From NCBI GenBank assembly GCA_030372985.1, contig JAUCQB010000065.1, forward strand, positions 1-55,064: a stretch of DNA of 55,064 bases. Reading direction: 5' to 3'. The notes beneath the pieces were generated by a model that saw only the letters and a program-made list of their open reading frames with translations, was not told the origin of the DNA and did not search any database. The translations under genes were made by a program, and so were the position numbers. Positions 15,968 through 25,275 of this stretch are shown one piece after another (position 1 is the stretch's first letter; every line of letters starts with the position of its first letter). Source of the DNA: Phycisphaerae bacterium (GTDB taxonomy: Bacteria; Planctomycetota; Phycisphaerae; UBA1845; PWPN01).

Positions 15968-18295
15968 ATGATTGCGGGCAGTCAAGTTCTGGCGGCAATG
16001 ATCACCCCGGCGATGTTCTACGCCGGGTTGGCGTGCGCCGCCATCCCGATTGTGATTCATCTCATCAGCCGGCGCCGGTTTCGCCGCGTTCGATGGGCGG
16101 CGACACAGTTTCTGCTCGAAGCCAACCGCCAGAACCGCCGCCGAATCCGTATCGAGGAACTGATTCTGCTGGCTCTTCGCTGCCTGACGATGCTGCTGAT
16201 CGGCATGGTGCTGGCCCGCATCTTCGTGCGGCCACAAGCCTTTGCCGGCCTGCTCGGGTCGCGGGCGGGCACCGATTACGTCGTGGTTCTTGATGATTCG
16301 TTCAGTATGGGGCTGGCGGATGTGGACTCGCGGGCAAGCACCCAGGATACGATCATCTTCGACCGAGCATTGACCGCCGTGGAGCGTCTGTTGGGCTGGC
16401 TGCACGAGGAATGTCCGAGTGACTCGCTGGCCATCCTGGTCACGTCTCGTCCTGAGCAGACCGTTGTGGCCGAGACCAACCTGGGTCGCCTCGATCCGGT
16501 CGGCTTTTCGCGAACCTGGCGGGAGCGCAAGCCATCGAGTCGCCGTGCGGACCTTCCGGAAGCGTTCGCGGCCGTCCGGCAGTTGCTTGACGCCAGCCGT
16601 TCGGCGGGGGCGGTGATCTATCTGGTCAGCGACTTCCAGCGAATCGACTGGCTCGCGGGCGAGTTGACCGAAGCGATCGGCACGGCCGACAGCCCGTTGG
16701 CGCCCCTTGCCGGCTGGGATCGTGCCGACCGCTCGCTCAAGGTCGTTCTGGTCGATGTCGGCTCCGAGACCACCGATAACCTTGCGGTGACCGGGGTTGA
16801 GAGCCGCCAGGCCCAGGCGGTCGCAGGAATCGGGACGCGGCTGATCGCTCGGGTGACCAACTTCGGTCGCAGCGAGTCGCGGGCCTGCACCATGCAGGTC
16901 TTTGTAGGGGAGGTCGGTCAACCGGCCGTTACGGTTCCGGCCATACCGGCGGGCCAATCGATCGAGGTACCCGTTGAGGTCATATTCCCGCAGGTCGGCT
17001 CGGCTCCGCTGACCATCGAGTTGCAGGCAGATGCGTTGCCGGCCGACAACCGCCGCTTCTGTGTGGTGCCGGTGGCCAAGTCCATCCGCGTGCTGCTTGT
17101 CAACGGCGAGCCGTCATCCGACCCCTATCAGGACGAGGCTTTTCTTCTGTCGGTTGCTCTTCGCCCGCAGGGCCCTCAGTTCAGCGGCAATGAGATTGCC
17201 GCGATCAACGAGGAAGAGCTTGAGCAGACCGATCTGGCCAGCTTCCATGTGGTCATTCTGGCGAACGTCGGTCGCGTCACCGAAAACGCGGCGGCGAGGC
17301 TGGAATCCTATGTTGCCTCGGGCGGCGGTCTGGCCGTCTTTCTGGGCGATCAAGTGGACGTTGAGGCCTACAACCGGGTGTTGTTCCGCGATGGCACGGG
17401 ACTGCTTCCTGGCAGGCTGAGCGAGCCCGTCGCGGCGCCGAACGAGAGCCCCGGCTTCCGCGTCGGGGAGATGAACACCAGCCATCCCGCGCTGCGACCG
17501 TTCGCGAACCTGATGCCGAGATGCTTTGACGGGGCGCTGGTCTGGGCTCACTTTCCCGTCGCCATTGCGCCGGCCCCGGCAACGCAACCGTCTACGACGA
17601 ACCCGGCTCAGACCGCCGTCACACTGCTGCAACTGGACGACGTTGACAAGAGCCCGCTGATTCTTCAGAAGGACCACCAAGCCGGGCACGTCTGGCTGAT
17701 CACCAGCAGCGCGGACAAGGAGTGGAATAATCTGCCCGACCATCCGGTCTTCGTCGTGTTTGCGATGGAGATGACGCAACACCTGGCCCGCCGGCCGGCA
17801 CAGAAGGCGATGCAGCTCGTCGGACAGCCAGTGACTCTGCCACTGGACCCCGGCCGCTATCAACCGACGGCCACCGTCCGAACGCCTGCCTATCCCGGAG
17901 AACCGGCTCTCTCCGTGCACGCAGAACCGGACACGGCATCAGGCGGTATGACCATTCGCTGGGTGGACACCGAGCAGCCCGGCTTCTACCAGATTGACCT
18001 CACCGGGCAATCGGGCGGTCATGCCGTCGAGCCGATGGCGGTTAACCTGGACAGCACCGAGAGCAACCTGCGTCGGTTGCGGCGCGACGAGTTGCAGCAG
18101 GCTGTGGCGGCATGGCCTGTTGAGTACGTCAGAGCAGAAGAACTGACCCACGGCTCGGCGGCTGTTACCCGCAAGGAATTGTGGCCGGCGCTGCTGATTC
18201 TGCTGGTCGTCACGCTGATGACGGAACAACTGCTGGCCTGCTGGTTTGGCGCGAATCGTCAGTGGTCCGCCCTGTTTGGGAGGCATGGCGCGTGA
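15968..18295 (+). CDS. BatA-like membrane protein with VWA domain
   Basis: The product is 775 residues. It opens with a membrane segment and the BatA N-terminal signature (MFYAGLACAAIPIVIHLISR, then RFRRVRWAATQFLLEA). A second membrane segment follows at about 75-90. The VWA-like domain has VVVLDDSFSMGLAD, an intact DxSxS metal-binding motif. Further on, VAKSIRVLLVNGEPSSDPYQ and VILANVGRVTENAAARLESYV resemble a glutamine-amidotransferase-like fold used structurally. A third membrane segment lies near the C-terminus (WPALLILLVVTLMTEQLLA). Such proteins partner MoxR and DUF58. The end overlaps the next gene by 4 bases. An internal ATG near 15998 is an alternative start. Confidence 0.85.
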   Translation: MIAGSQVLAAMITPAMFYAGLACAAIPIVIHLISRRRFRRVRWAATQFLLEANRQNRRRIRIEELILLALRCLTMLLIGMVLARIFVRPQAFAGLLGSRAGTDYVVVLDDSFSMGLADVDSRASTQDTIIFDRALTAVERLLGWLHEECPSDSLAILVTSRPEQTVVAETNLGRLDPVGFSRTWRERKPSSRRADLPEAFAAVRQLLDASRSAGAVIYLVSDFQRIDWLAGELTEAIGTADSPLAPLAGWDRADRSLKVVLVDVGSETTDNLAVTGVESRQAQAVAGIGTRLIARVTNFGRSESRACTMQVFVGEVGQPAVTVPAIPAGQSIEVPVEVIFPQVGSAPLTIELQADALPADNRRFCVVPVAKSIRVLLVNGEPSSDPYQDEAFLLSVALRPQGPQFSGNEIAAINEEELEQTDLASFHVVILANVGRVTENAAARLESYVASGGGLAVFLGDQVDVEAYNRVLFRDGTGLLPGRLSEPVAAPNESPGFRVGEMNTSHPALRPFANLMPRCFDGALVWAHFPVAIAPAPATQPSTTNPAQTAVTLLQLDDVDKSPLILQKDHQAGHVWLITSSADKEWNNLPDHPVFVVFAMEMTQHLARRPAQKAMQLVGQPVTLPLDPGRYQPTATVRTPAYPGEPALSVHAEPDTASGGMTIRWVDTEQPGFYQIDLTGQSGGHAVEPMAVNLDSTESNLRRLRRDELQQAVAAWPVEYVRAEELTHGSAAVTRKELWPALLILLVVTLMTEQLLACWFGANRQWSALFGRHGA

Positions 18296-20721
18296 GGCTG
18301 CTGGCTGAGACGGCGACCGAGACCCTTGAACGACGGCTGGAGTTCACCGGCCTGCCGCAGGGCTGGCACGCCATCGTTGCGATGGTTCTGCTGGGGCTGA
18401 TCCTCTGGGCGAGTGTGCATCTGTACCAACGAGAACAGCGGGTTGGGGCTTCAGCGAGGATCCGGGCGATCCTGGCCCTTCTGCGCTGCACGGTATTGGC
18501 CGTATTGGCGCTGGTCTGGTTGCAGCCTGTCATCGCCACCTATACTCGACGCGAAATCGAGGCACCGACGCTGCTGTTAATCGACGGATCGGCCAGCATG
18601 TCTCTTCACGATCGCTATACTGATGAGACTGAGCAACGCCGTGTCCGGCAGGCCCTGGGCAACGTCCAGGCGAACGACCTTACGACCTTGAGCCGGGCCG
18701 ACGTCGCCAGATCGGTTCTGGCGCGCGACGATCATCGACTGATTCGCGAACTGGTGCGGAACAACCCGGTTCTCTGCTATCGGTTTGGCGATGGGGTCGA
18801 TCTGGTTGGTCGATACACGGCCGCGACCGGGCCTGCAGATGACAGGATCGGGATTGCCGCGCCGGCGTCGGCGCCGGCGACCGATATCGGGGCGGCCGTT
18901 CGACAGGCAGTTGAATCCCAGGGCGGGCGACCGGTCTCGGCGGTCGTGGTCGTGTCCGACGGACAGTTCAACACCGGTGAGGCGGTGGATGCCGTCGCCG
19001 GCTACGCCCGAGCCAAGCGGTTCCCCATCCACACCGTCGGTGTCGGCGACCCTGCCCCGCCGCGCAATGCCGCGGTCGCCGCGATCGAGGCCCCGCCAAG
19101 CATTTTCGTCAATGACCCGTTCAAGATCACGGCCCGTATCACCACTCAAGGCCTCGCCGGTCAGTCGCTGACAATCGAGCTGCTGCAGCGGCTGCCGGAT
19201 GCGTCGCAGCCGATCGTTGTCGCGACGCGCACGATTGCGGTCGGGCCCGATGATCGTGTGAACCCGGTCACATTCGACCATCAGCTTGTCCGCTCCGTGC
19301 AGACGCGGCTGGCCGTGCGAATCCAACCCGTCGACGGCGAAATCATCTCCGAGGACAACCAGCGGGAGACCAGCGTGCGGGCGCTGGAGAAAAAGATGCG
19401 CGTTCTGCTGGTGGCAGGGTCCCCGAGTTGGGAATACACCTACCTGTCGCGGTTGCTGACGCGCGATGCGACGGTCGATGTAAGCTGCTGGCTGCAATCG
19501 GCCGACGAAGAGGCGGTCCGTGACGGCGGAACGATCATCGATCACCTGCCTCGCAAGCAGGAAGAGCTGGCCGGGTACGACTGCATCATCCTGATGGACC
19601 CGCGGCCGGAGGAAATCGACGCCGAGTGGAGCCGGACGCTCGAAACACTGGTCAGCCAGGCGGGAACGGGTCTTGTGTTTGTGGCCGGCCGAAAGAACAC
19701 TTCACAACTGGCCCGCGAGACGGCGGCCAAGCCGCTGCTCGACCTGCTTCCGGTCGTGATCGATTCAAGTCAGGCCGACCTGATCATCAATGAACTGGGT
19801 TACTTTCAGCAGACCGCCTGGCCGCTGGCGATACCTCCGCAGGTCAGCGGGCATCCGCTCTTGAATATCGGTGATCGCCCGGAAGAAAACGCCCAGACGT
19901 GGTCACAATTGCCGGGGGTATACTGGCACTATCCGGTCAGCCGCGAAAAACCGGTGGCCACCGTGCTGCTGCGCCACTCGAACCCGCAGATGCGCAACGC
20001 CGCCGGGCAGCACGTGCTGCTGGCCACCCAGTTTGTGGGGGCGGGGCGAACGGCTTTCATGGCCTGGAGCGACACGTGGCGGTGGCGGCGCGCGGGGGAT
20101 CGATACTTCAACCGGTTCTGGATCACGCTGATCCGCCACCTTGTTGAAGGCAAGCTGCTGGGCGGTCAGAAACGCGGGCTGATTCAGCTCAAGAAGGATC
20201 AGTGCTCGGCAGGCGAGGCGGTCGGCGTTGAGGCCAGGCTGCTGGACTCGAAGTTTTCGCCGCTGGGGCGGGACACGGTTGAAATGACCGTTCAGGCTCA
20301 AGGGATGCCCGACCACACGGTGGTCCTGAAGGCTCAGCCCGATCGACCCGGCTGGTACCACGGGGAGCTGACGCCCACGCAAATCGGAATTCATGAGCTG
20401 CGGATCGATCTGCCCGATGAAGGCGGCGAGGGCACAACGACGATTCGGGGCGAGTTGCGCGTCGGGCAATCCGATCTGGAATTCCGCCGGACAGCGCTGG
20501 ACCGCGAATCGCTCGAGAACCTGGCGGCGGGCTCTGCCGGTGGGAGGTCTTTGTATCTTGACGAAATCGACCGACTGCCATCGTTGATTCCGGCCAAGTC
20601 GGTCAGCATGGTCACCACCGGGCGGCCAGTACCGCTGTGGGACCGCTGGTGGACGCTGTTCGCGGTGGTGATAGTGCTGAGCACGGAGTGGGCCCTGCGG
20701 AAGGCCTTCAATCTGCTGTAA
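18292..20721 (+). CDS. VWA/glutaminase-like membrane protein
   Basis: The GTG at 18292 overlaps the previous stop (GTGA) and has GGGAGGC 8 bases before it, so it is preferred over an upstream start inside the preceding gene. The product has 809 residues. Membrane segments lie at about 25-40 and 58-75. A VWA-like region begins LLLIDGSASMSLHDR (DxSxS present) and continues to VSAVVVVSDGQFNTGEAVDA. A glutamine-amidotransferase-like domain comes next (KMRVLLVAGSPSWEYTYLSR ... GLVFVAGRKNTSQ), and a membrane segment is at the end. Its architecture parallels that of the preceding gene, so the two are probably partner or paralogous subunits of one complex. Confidence 0.8.
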   Translation: MRLLAETATETLERRLEFTGLPQGWHAIVAMVLLGLILWASVHLYQREQRVGASARIRAILALLRCTVLAVLALVWLQPVIATYTRREIEAPTLLLIDGSASMSLHDRYTDETEQRRVRQALGNVQANDLTTLSRADVARSVLARDDHRLIRELVRNNPVLCYRFGDGVDLVGRYTAATGPADDRIGIAAPASAPATDIGAAVRQAVESQGGRPVSAVVVVSDGQFNTGEAVDAVAGYARAKRFPIHTVGVGDPAPPRNAAVAAIEAPPSIFVNDPFKITARITTQGLAGQSLTIELLQRLPDASQPIVVATRTIAVGPDDRVNPVTFDHQLVRSVQTRLAVRIQPVDGEIISEDNQRETSVRALEKKMRVLLVAGSPSWEYTYLSRLLTRDATVDVSCWLQSADEEAVRDGGTIIDHLPRKQEELAGYDCIILMDPRPEEIDAEWSRTLETLVSQAGTGLVFVAGRKNTSQLARETAAKPLLDLLPVVIDSSQADLIINELGYFQQTAWPLAIPPQVSGHPLLNIGDRPEENAQTWSQLPGVYWHYPVSREKPVATVLLRHSNPQMRNAAGQHVLLATQFVGAGRTAFMAWSDTWRWRRAGDRYFNRFWITLIRHLVEGKLLGGQKRGLIQLKKDQCSAGEAVGVEARLLDSKFSPLGRDTVEMTVQAQGMPDHTVVLKAQPDRPGWYHGELTPTQIGIHELRIDLPDEGGEGTTTIRGELRVGQSDLEFRRTALDRESLENLAAGSAGGRSLYLDEIDRLPSLIPAKSVSMVTTGRPVPLWDRWWTLFAVVIVLSTEWALRKAFNLL

Positions 20722-20734
20722 AGGCGACTGCGAG

Positions 20735-22903
20735 ATGTCTGCAAGCGTCAGTGAGTCTGTTCGACTGCGATTCAAGCGACGCACGCTTGGGCGGCTGGAG
20801 ACGCTGGCACGGCGCATTCGCCTGTATCTTCTCGTGGACGGGCTGGCGGTGGTGAGCCCGGCGCTGCTCGCGGCCGTGCTGATCACGCTGACGGTCGATC
20901 ATACCTTCCGGCTTGATGCGGGCATGCGGTGGGTTCAGGCGATCTCGATACTGGGCATTCTCGGGTGGCTGACCTGGCGATACCTGATCCGGCCGCTGGC
21001 CGGGTCCCTCGCTAGGGCCGATCTGGCGACGATCATCGAGCGAAAGCACCCGGAACTGGGCGGCCGGCTGATCGCCGCGGCCGAGTTTGCCCCGAACCCG
21101 CCCGCGGCAACCCGCGGATCGGCCGCACTCATCGACAAGGTCATCGAGGAGGCGGACATCGCTGCATCGCAATTGCGGTTCACCGACTCGCTCAATCACC
21201 AACGAGCAGCTCGGCAGGCAGCGCTCGGGCTGGCGGGTTTTGTCGGCATGGCGGGGCTGCTGCTGGTGGCTCCTACGACCATGGGACTGTGGTTTGAGCG
21301 AAATGTCCTGCTGAAGAGCGCTGAATGGCCCTTCAGAAACCGTCTGGTTGTCGAGGGGCTGACCGACAGCAAGCTGGTTGTACCGCGCGGAGATGACGCG
21401 ACCATCGCAGCCGCCGTCGCACCGGGTTACGAAACTCCGCGACAGGCCTACATTCACTACCAGGGCACGGGCAGCCTTCGCGGCCAGGCTCAGATGCCGG
21501 AGGTTCGCGGCCAGCCGGTGAGATTCACACACACGTTCGAGCACCTGACGGAGACGCTGACCTGCCGGATCGTCGGGGGCGACGCGCAAACGGACCCCTT
21601 CACGATTGAGGTGATCGACCGCCCGAGTATCACTCGTGCTCGAATCGGGATCGCCCCGCCGGGCTACACGCGGCTCGATTCATACGAGCTGCGAGAAGGG
21701 CAGACCGTGGCTGAAGCACTGGTTGGCAGCGAGATTCGCTTGAACATCGAGGCGGATCAACCGATTCCCTCAGCGATTCTGGTCCGTGACGTCGGCGGCA
21801 GGCAGACCGTGCTTGGACCCGCGGAACGTCTGGGCGAACGGGAGTTCAGGGCAGCCGATCGTCCGACGGCCTCGGCGGCCTACCACTTTGAGCTGACCGG
21901 CACGACCGGTCTGACGAACATCAGCCCGCGCGTGCCGCTGACGCGATTTGTCGTACGGGTCGATCCGGATCAGGCTCCCGTCGTCAAGATGAGGATTCAA
22001 GGTGCCGGCGAGATGATTACTCCGCAGGCCGTATTGCCGATCGACATGGAGTTCAGTGACACCTACGGTCTGGCGAGCGCCGCCGTCGTTTTCAGTTCCG
22101 GCAAGTCGGAAGACAAGGGTACTGTGGAGCCGTTGCCGGGCTTTGAGCGGTTCTCCAAGACCTTCAACCGCTCGATCGAGTGGTCGGTCGCCAATCACGG
22201 GTTGGCCGAGGGCGACCGGTTGAGCATCTGGGCGGAGGCGGCGGACTTCGACGATGTCGCCGGGCCGAATGTGGGCAAATCGACGCCGGCCGTGTTCCGC
22301 ATCGTCAGTCGAGAGGAGCTCGCCGCCGAGCTCAACCGCCGGCAGCACGAGTATCGGCAGGATTTCGAACGCTACCTGCGACGGCAGGAAGAGCTGTACT
22401 CCGACTTGCTGTCGGCCGAGGCGCCGGCCGCCACAGAGCCCGACCGCCGGCAGCGCAGCCAGCGCCTGCGCCAGTTGGCCCGCCGTCAGCGGGACCAGGC
22501 CAGCCAGGTCGCCACGGTGGCCAGGCAGTTTGAGCAGGTGTTATCTGAGATGCGGGTCAATGCCCTCTCCAGCCCGGCCGTGGAGGAGCGACTCGGTCGA
22601 GGCGTGGCCCAGCCGCTCCGCGGCCTGTCGCGAGAGCAAATGCCGGCCGTCGCGGAAATGATCGACCGGCTGGCAGGCGAGGACGATGAGCAGTTGGTCC
22701 GCGGGGCCCGCGACACCCAGTCAGCCATCCGCGATGAGATGAACAACATCCTGGCCCGGATGCTAGAATGGGAGAAGCTCGAAGAGGCCGTCATTCTGCT
22801 GCGTGACGTCCTCAATATGCAGCGCAATATCGGCAAGGAAACGGAAACGACGCTGGAGCGGGACATTCTGGGAACTGTCCCGGCGACTGAGCCGGCGAAG
22901 TAG
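20735..22903 (+). CDS. DUF4175-like membrane protein
   Basis: The 722-residue product has a basic N-terminus and two membrane segments (about 28-50 and 65-85). ADLATIIERKHPELGGRLIAA comes next, a signature of the large DUF4175-type proteins that accompany MoxR/VWA genes. A third membrane segment is near residue 160 (LGLAGFVGMAGLLLVAP). The extracytoplasmic part is beta-rich, and the last 200 residues are helical and charged (RREELAAELNRRQHEYRQDF), probably a coiled coil. It starts 13 bases after the previous gene. Function is unknown; a periplasmic stalk or scaffold seems likely. Confidence 0.75.
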   Translation: MSASVSESVRLRFKRRTLGRLETLARRIRLYLLVDGLAVVSPALLAAVLITLTVDHTFRLDAGMRWVQAISILGILGWLTWRYLIRPLAGSLARADLATIIERKHPELGGRLIAAAEFAPNPPAATRGSAALIDKVIEEADIAASQLRFTDSLNHQRAARQAALGLAGFVGMAGLLLVAPTTMGLWFERNVLLKSAEWPFRNRLVVEGLTDSKLVVPRGDDATIAAAVAPGYETPRQAYIHYQGTGSLRGQAQMPEVRGQPVRFTHTFEHLTETLTCRIVGGDAQTDPFTIEVIDRPSITRARIGIAPPGYTRLDSYELREGQTVAEALVGSEIRLNIEADQPIPSAILVRDVGGRQTVLGPAERLGEREFRAADRPTASAAYHFELTGTTGLTNISPRVPLTRFVVRVDPDQAPVVKMRIQGAGEMITPQAVLPIDMEFSDTYGLASAAVVFSSGKSEDKGTVEPLPGFERFSKTFNRSIEWSVANHGLAEGDRLSIWAEAADFDDVAGPNVGKSTPAVFRIVSREELAAELNRRQHEYRQDFERYLRRQEELYSDLLSAEAPAATEPDRRQRSQRLRQLARRQRDQASQVATVARQFEQVLSEMRVNALSSPAVEERLGRGVAQPLRGLSREQMPAVAEMIDRLAGEDDEQLVRGARDTQSAIRDEMNNILARMLEWEKLEEAVILLRDVLNMQRNIGKETETTLERDILGTVPATEPAK

Positions 22904-22905
22904 GG

Positions 22906-23048
22906 AATGACCAATGTCCAAGCCCCAATGCCCAATGAATGACCAAGCACGAATGCACGAATGCCCGTGGCCCGCGGCTGCTTCGCCCATTCGGGCTTCG
23001 TCATTCGGATTTCACTGGTCATTGGGGCTTGGGCATTGGGCATTGGGG
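22906..23048. repeat. CCAATG-word inverted repeat spanning a gene start
   Basis: Left-arm words (CCAATGTCCAAGCCCCAATG and following, 22911-22938) face near-perfect inverse words (23013-23041), and inner CGAATG-type words also pair. The centre is GC-rich. The element begins right after the DUF4175-like stop and reaches into the coding region of the next gene, where it would encode HWSLGLGHWALG-type residues. I recognise this wording as a dispersed repeat whose translations are commonly seen as spurious protein ends. Confidence 0.7.
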
Positions 23049-24431
23049 CGCCTGCTGGCCCCGTTGTTCTGTATTCTCCTGCCCGCTGCGCTGGCGGTGG
23101 CTGCCGAGCCTCTATCGACCATCCAAACCGATGCAACCGCCAGCCCCCTGGCCACCAAGCAGCAGATCGTCCGCGACCGCATGATCCAGCTCGAAGACCG
23201 CATGTTCCGGCTCATTGAACAGCTTTCGGATCGCGAGCCCGAACAGGCCGCTAAGCTCGAAGCGGCCCTCAAGAAAGCCCGCGAGTTGCTGATTCGCCGC
23301 AACATGGATGCGACGATTCGGTTGTTGAGCGACGAAGACCTGGCCGGCGCTTCCGACAAGCAGATCGAGATCGTGCGCGACCTGGAGAATGTGCTCAAGG
23401 TGCTGCTCGAGGAACCCGACAGCAGCCGTCAACGACAGGAAGAGATTGCACGGCTGGAGGCCCTGAAAGAGGAGGTGCGTCGACTTCTCGAAGAACAACA
23501 GAAGCTCGATGCGGTCGCCGAAGCCGCTGAAGCCCAGAAACAGCTTGGCGAGAAGACAGCCCAACTTGGAGAGAAGATGTCCGGCCGGAAGACCGAGACC
23601 CAGCCGGCCAGACCGCCCGACCCCGGCAACGAGCATGTCGCACGTGGGGCACAGCACATGAAAGCTGCGGCTCAGGAGCTTGGACAACAGAAGACTGAAC
23701 AAGGCGCCGAAAGCCAGAAACAGGCTGAGGATGAGCTTGAGCAGGCCATCGAGGACCTGGAACAGGCCATCGAGCAACTCAAACAGGAGCAGCGGGATCA
23801 GACGCAGCGGCAACTGCAGGCGTTGCTGCAGGCCATGCTCGACAGGCAACTGCTGATCAACCGGGATACGCAGGCACTCGATGAGAAAGGGCGCACGCAG
23901 TGGACCCATGCGGATGAACTGACCCTGACCGGCTTGAGCAACGACGAGATGACTCTCGCCGACCAGACGAGCCAGGTGCTGCGGCTGCTCAAGGCCGACG
24001 GCACAACCGTGGTCTTTCCGCAGGTGATGGGACAGGTCCGCGACGACATGGAACGCGTGGCAGCCAGGCTTCAGAAGAAGGACACCGGCACTGACACACA
24101 ACACATTGAAGCCGCGATTGCCGAGACGCTGGGCCAGTTGATCGATTCGTTAAAGCAGGCGGCCGCGAACCCGCCGCCTGGCAGCGGATCGGGCTCGGGC
24201 GGCGGCCAGGGATGCAACCCGCCGCTCGTGGCCCCGTCGGCCGAATTGAAGCTTCTGCGGAGCTGCCAGCAACGGCTGAACGAGCGAACAGCCACGGCCG
24301 GCGAGGCAATCGAGAAGAACCCGGCCGCCGCATCCGATCTTCAGGATGAAATGCGCCGATTGTCGACGCGGCAAAATGAGCTGGCAGAGTTGGCCAGGCA
24401 GATGCACGAGAAATGGACGGAGAAGAAATGA
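22914..24431 (+). CDS. Coiled-coil exported protein of the MoxR block
   Basis: The product is 505 residues. The main body (about 75-330) is an almost continuous charged helix rich in Gln, Glu and Lys (EEVRRLLEEQQKLDAVAEAA, EQAIEDLEQAIEQLKQEQ), so it is a long coiled coil. A Gly/Ser-rich linker (GSGSGSGGGQG) precedes a short helical tail. The first 45 residues fall inside a dispersed repeat and the leader RLLAPLFCILLPAALAVAAEP lies just after it. An alternative start is a TTG near 23043 that gives a clean leader. The ATG at 22914 has AGGGA 8 bases upstream. It probably partners the DUF4175-like protein. Confidence 0.65.
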   Translation: MSKPQCPMNDQARMHECPWPAAASPIRASSFGFHWSLGLGHWALGRLLAPLFCILLPAALAVAAEPLSTIQTDATASPLATKQQIVRDRMIQLEDRMFRLIEQLSDREPEQAAKLEAALKKARELLIRRNMDATIRLLSDEDLAGASDKQIEIVRDLENVLKVLLEEPDSSRQRQEEIARLEALKEEVRRLLEEQQKLDAVAEAAEAQKQLGEKTAQLGEKMSGRKTETQPARPPDPGNEHVARGAQHMKAAAQELGQQKTEQGAESQKQAEDELEQAIEDLEQAIEQLKQEQRDQTQRQLQALLQAMLDRQLLINRDTQALDEKGRTQWTHADELTLTGLSNDEMTLADQTSQVLRLLKADGTTVVFPQVMGQVRDDMERVAARLQKKDTGTDTQHIEAAIAETLGQLIDSLKQAAANPPPGSGSGSGGGQGCNPPLVAPSAELKLLRSCQQRLNERTATAGEAIEKNPAAASDLQDEMRRLSTRQNELAELARQMHEKWTEKK

Positions 24432-25087
24432 TGAATGGAGAATGCAGAATTGCGAATGGCGGGCGGCAAGATGCTCGTCGTGCGTCCTTCGTCAGTCGCC
24501 GCACGTTGTTCTTCATCCTTCATCCTTCATCCCTCATCCTTCTCACAGTCGTGTTGTGTCTGAGAACCGCATCAACCGACACGCCCTCCTCGCAACCCTC
24601 ACCCCTCGCCTCACGCCCCTCGGCCCCCGCCACGCGGCCTTCCGAGGACCTGCGCGACGTCTCATCATTGATGTCAGAGGCCGGCCAACGTCTCGATACC
24701 GGAAAGGCCGATGCAATCACGCAGCAGAACCAGCGACAGGCCGTTGAGATCCTCGACCGGCTCATCAAACAAAGCGAGGAACAGGAAAAAGAGCAGCAAC
24801 AAGGGCAGTGCAAGGCGTGCGGCGGCAAGGGATGCCGTCTCTGCCGGAAAAACATGGCCACCGCGATGCGCAAGCCCAACCAGCCAGCCAGGGAATCGAC
24901 CGCCTCCCCTTCGCAAGGCGGTCCCGGCGAGCAGCATTCAGCGACGATTGCCCGGCCGGGAGAGACGTGGGGCAACATGCGCCCCGAGGAACGAGAACGC
25001 ATTCTGCAATCGATCGGAAAGGACTTCCCCAGCCAGTACCGACAGCTCGTCGAGCAGTACTACAGGCAACTGGCCAAGGAGGAATAG
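24428..25087 (+). CDS. Small exported or membrane protein with CxxC-CxxC motif
   Basis: The ATG at 24428 overlaps the previous stop (ATGA) and follows GGAG, so translation is probably coupled. The first 45 residues include LFFILHPSSLILLTVVLCL, a hydrophobic leader encoded partly by the dispersed CATCCTT-word repeat at 24511-24543. The mature part is charged and helical, then has CKACGGKGCRLCRK, a four-cysteine cluster like half of a DnaJ zinc finger, then a basic C-terminus (ERERILQSIGKDFPSQYRQL). No family was recognised. It is the last tight member of the MoxR block. Confidence 0.6.
   Translation: MMNGECRIANGGRQDARRASFVSRRTLFFILHPSSLILLTVVLCLRTASTDTPSSQPSPLASRPSAPATRPSEDLRDVSSLMSEAGQRLDTGKADAITQQNQRQAVEILDRLIKQSEEQEKEQQQGQCKACGGKGCRLCRKNMATAMRKPNQPARESTASPSQGGPGEQHSATIARPGETWGNMRPEERERILQSIGKDFPSQYRQLVEQYYRQLAKEE
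24511..24543. repeat. CATCCTT-word repeat inside a coding leader
   Basis: Bases 24519-24542 are identical over 24 positions to 15886-15909. Here the repeat is read in frame as FILHPSSLI and forms the hydrophobic core of the leader of the CxxC protein. Confidence 0.6.
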
Positions 25088-25210
25088 CCTCAGCGTTGCG
25101 CTCCGCAACGCTGAGGAATGGAGAATTGAGAATTGGGAATTGAGCAGAGTAGGGCGGGCTTTGCCCGCCTCGGGAGCGGCCCCGCTGGCCCCAGAATCCG
25201 TTCTGGGGCC
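25088..25210. repeat. Hairpin cluster after the MoxR block
   Basis: A perfect 12-bp hairpin (CCTCAGCGTTGC 25088-25099 with GCAACGCTGAGG 25105-25116) begins at the base after a stop codon. GAATGGAGAATTGAG words follow, as at 1380-1440. Two more perfect hairpins come next: GGCGGGC/GCCCGCC (25153-25169) and GGCCCCAGAA/TTCTGGGGCC (25187-25210). It may end the transcript, but there is no T-tract. The GGCGGGCTTTGCCCGCC part also occurs in the repeat at 40751-40816. Confidence 0.6.
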
Positions 25211-25275
25211 TGCTGCGTCGAGGATTCCGGGCCGAGCGGAGTAAGACAGGCTTTGCCTGCCTCTGGAGCAATTGA

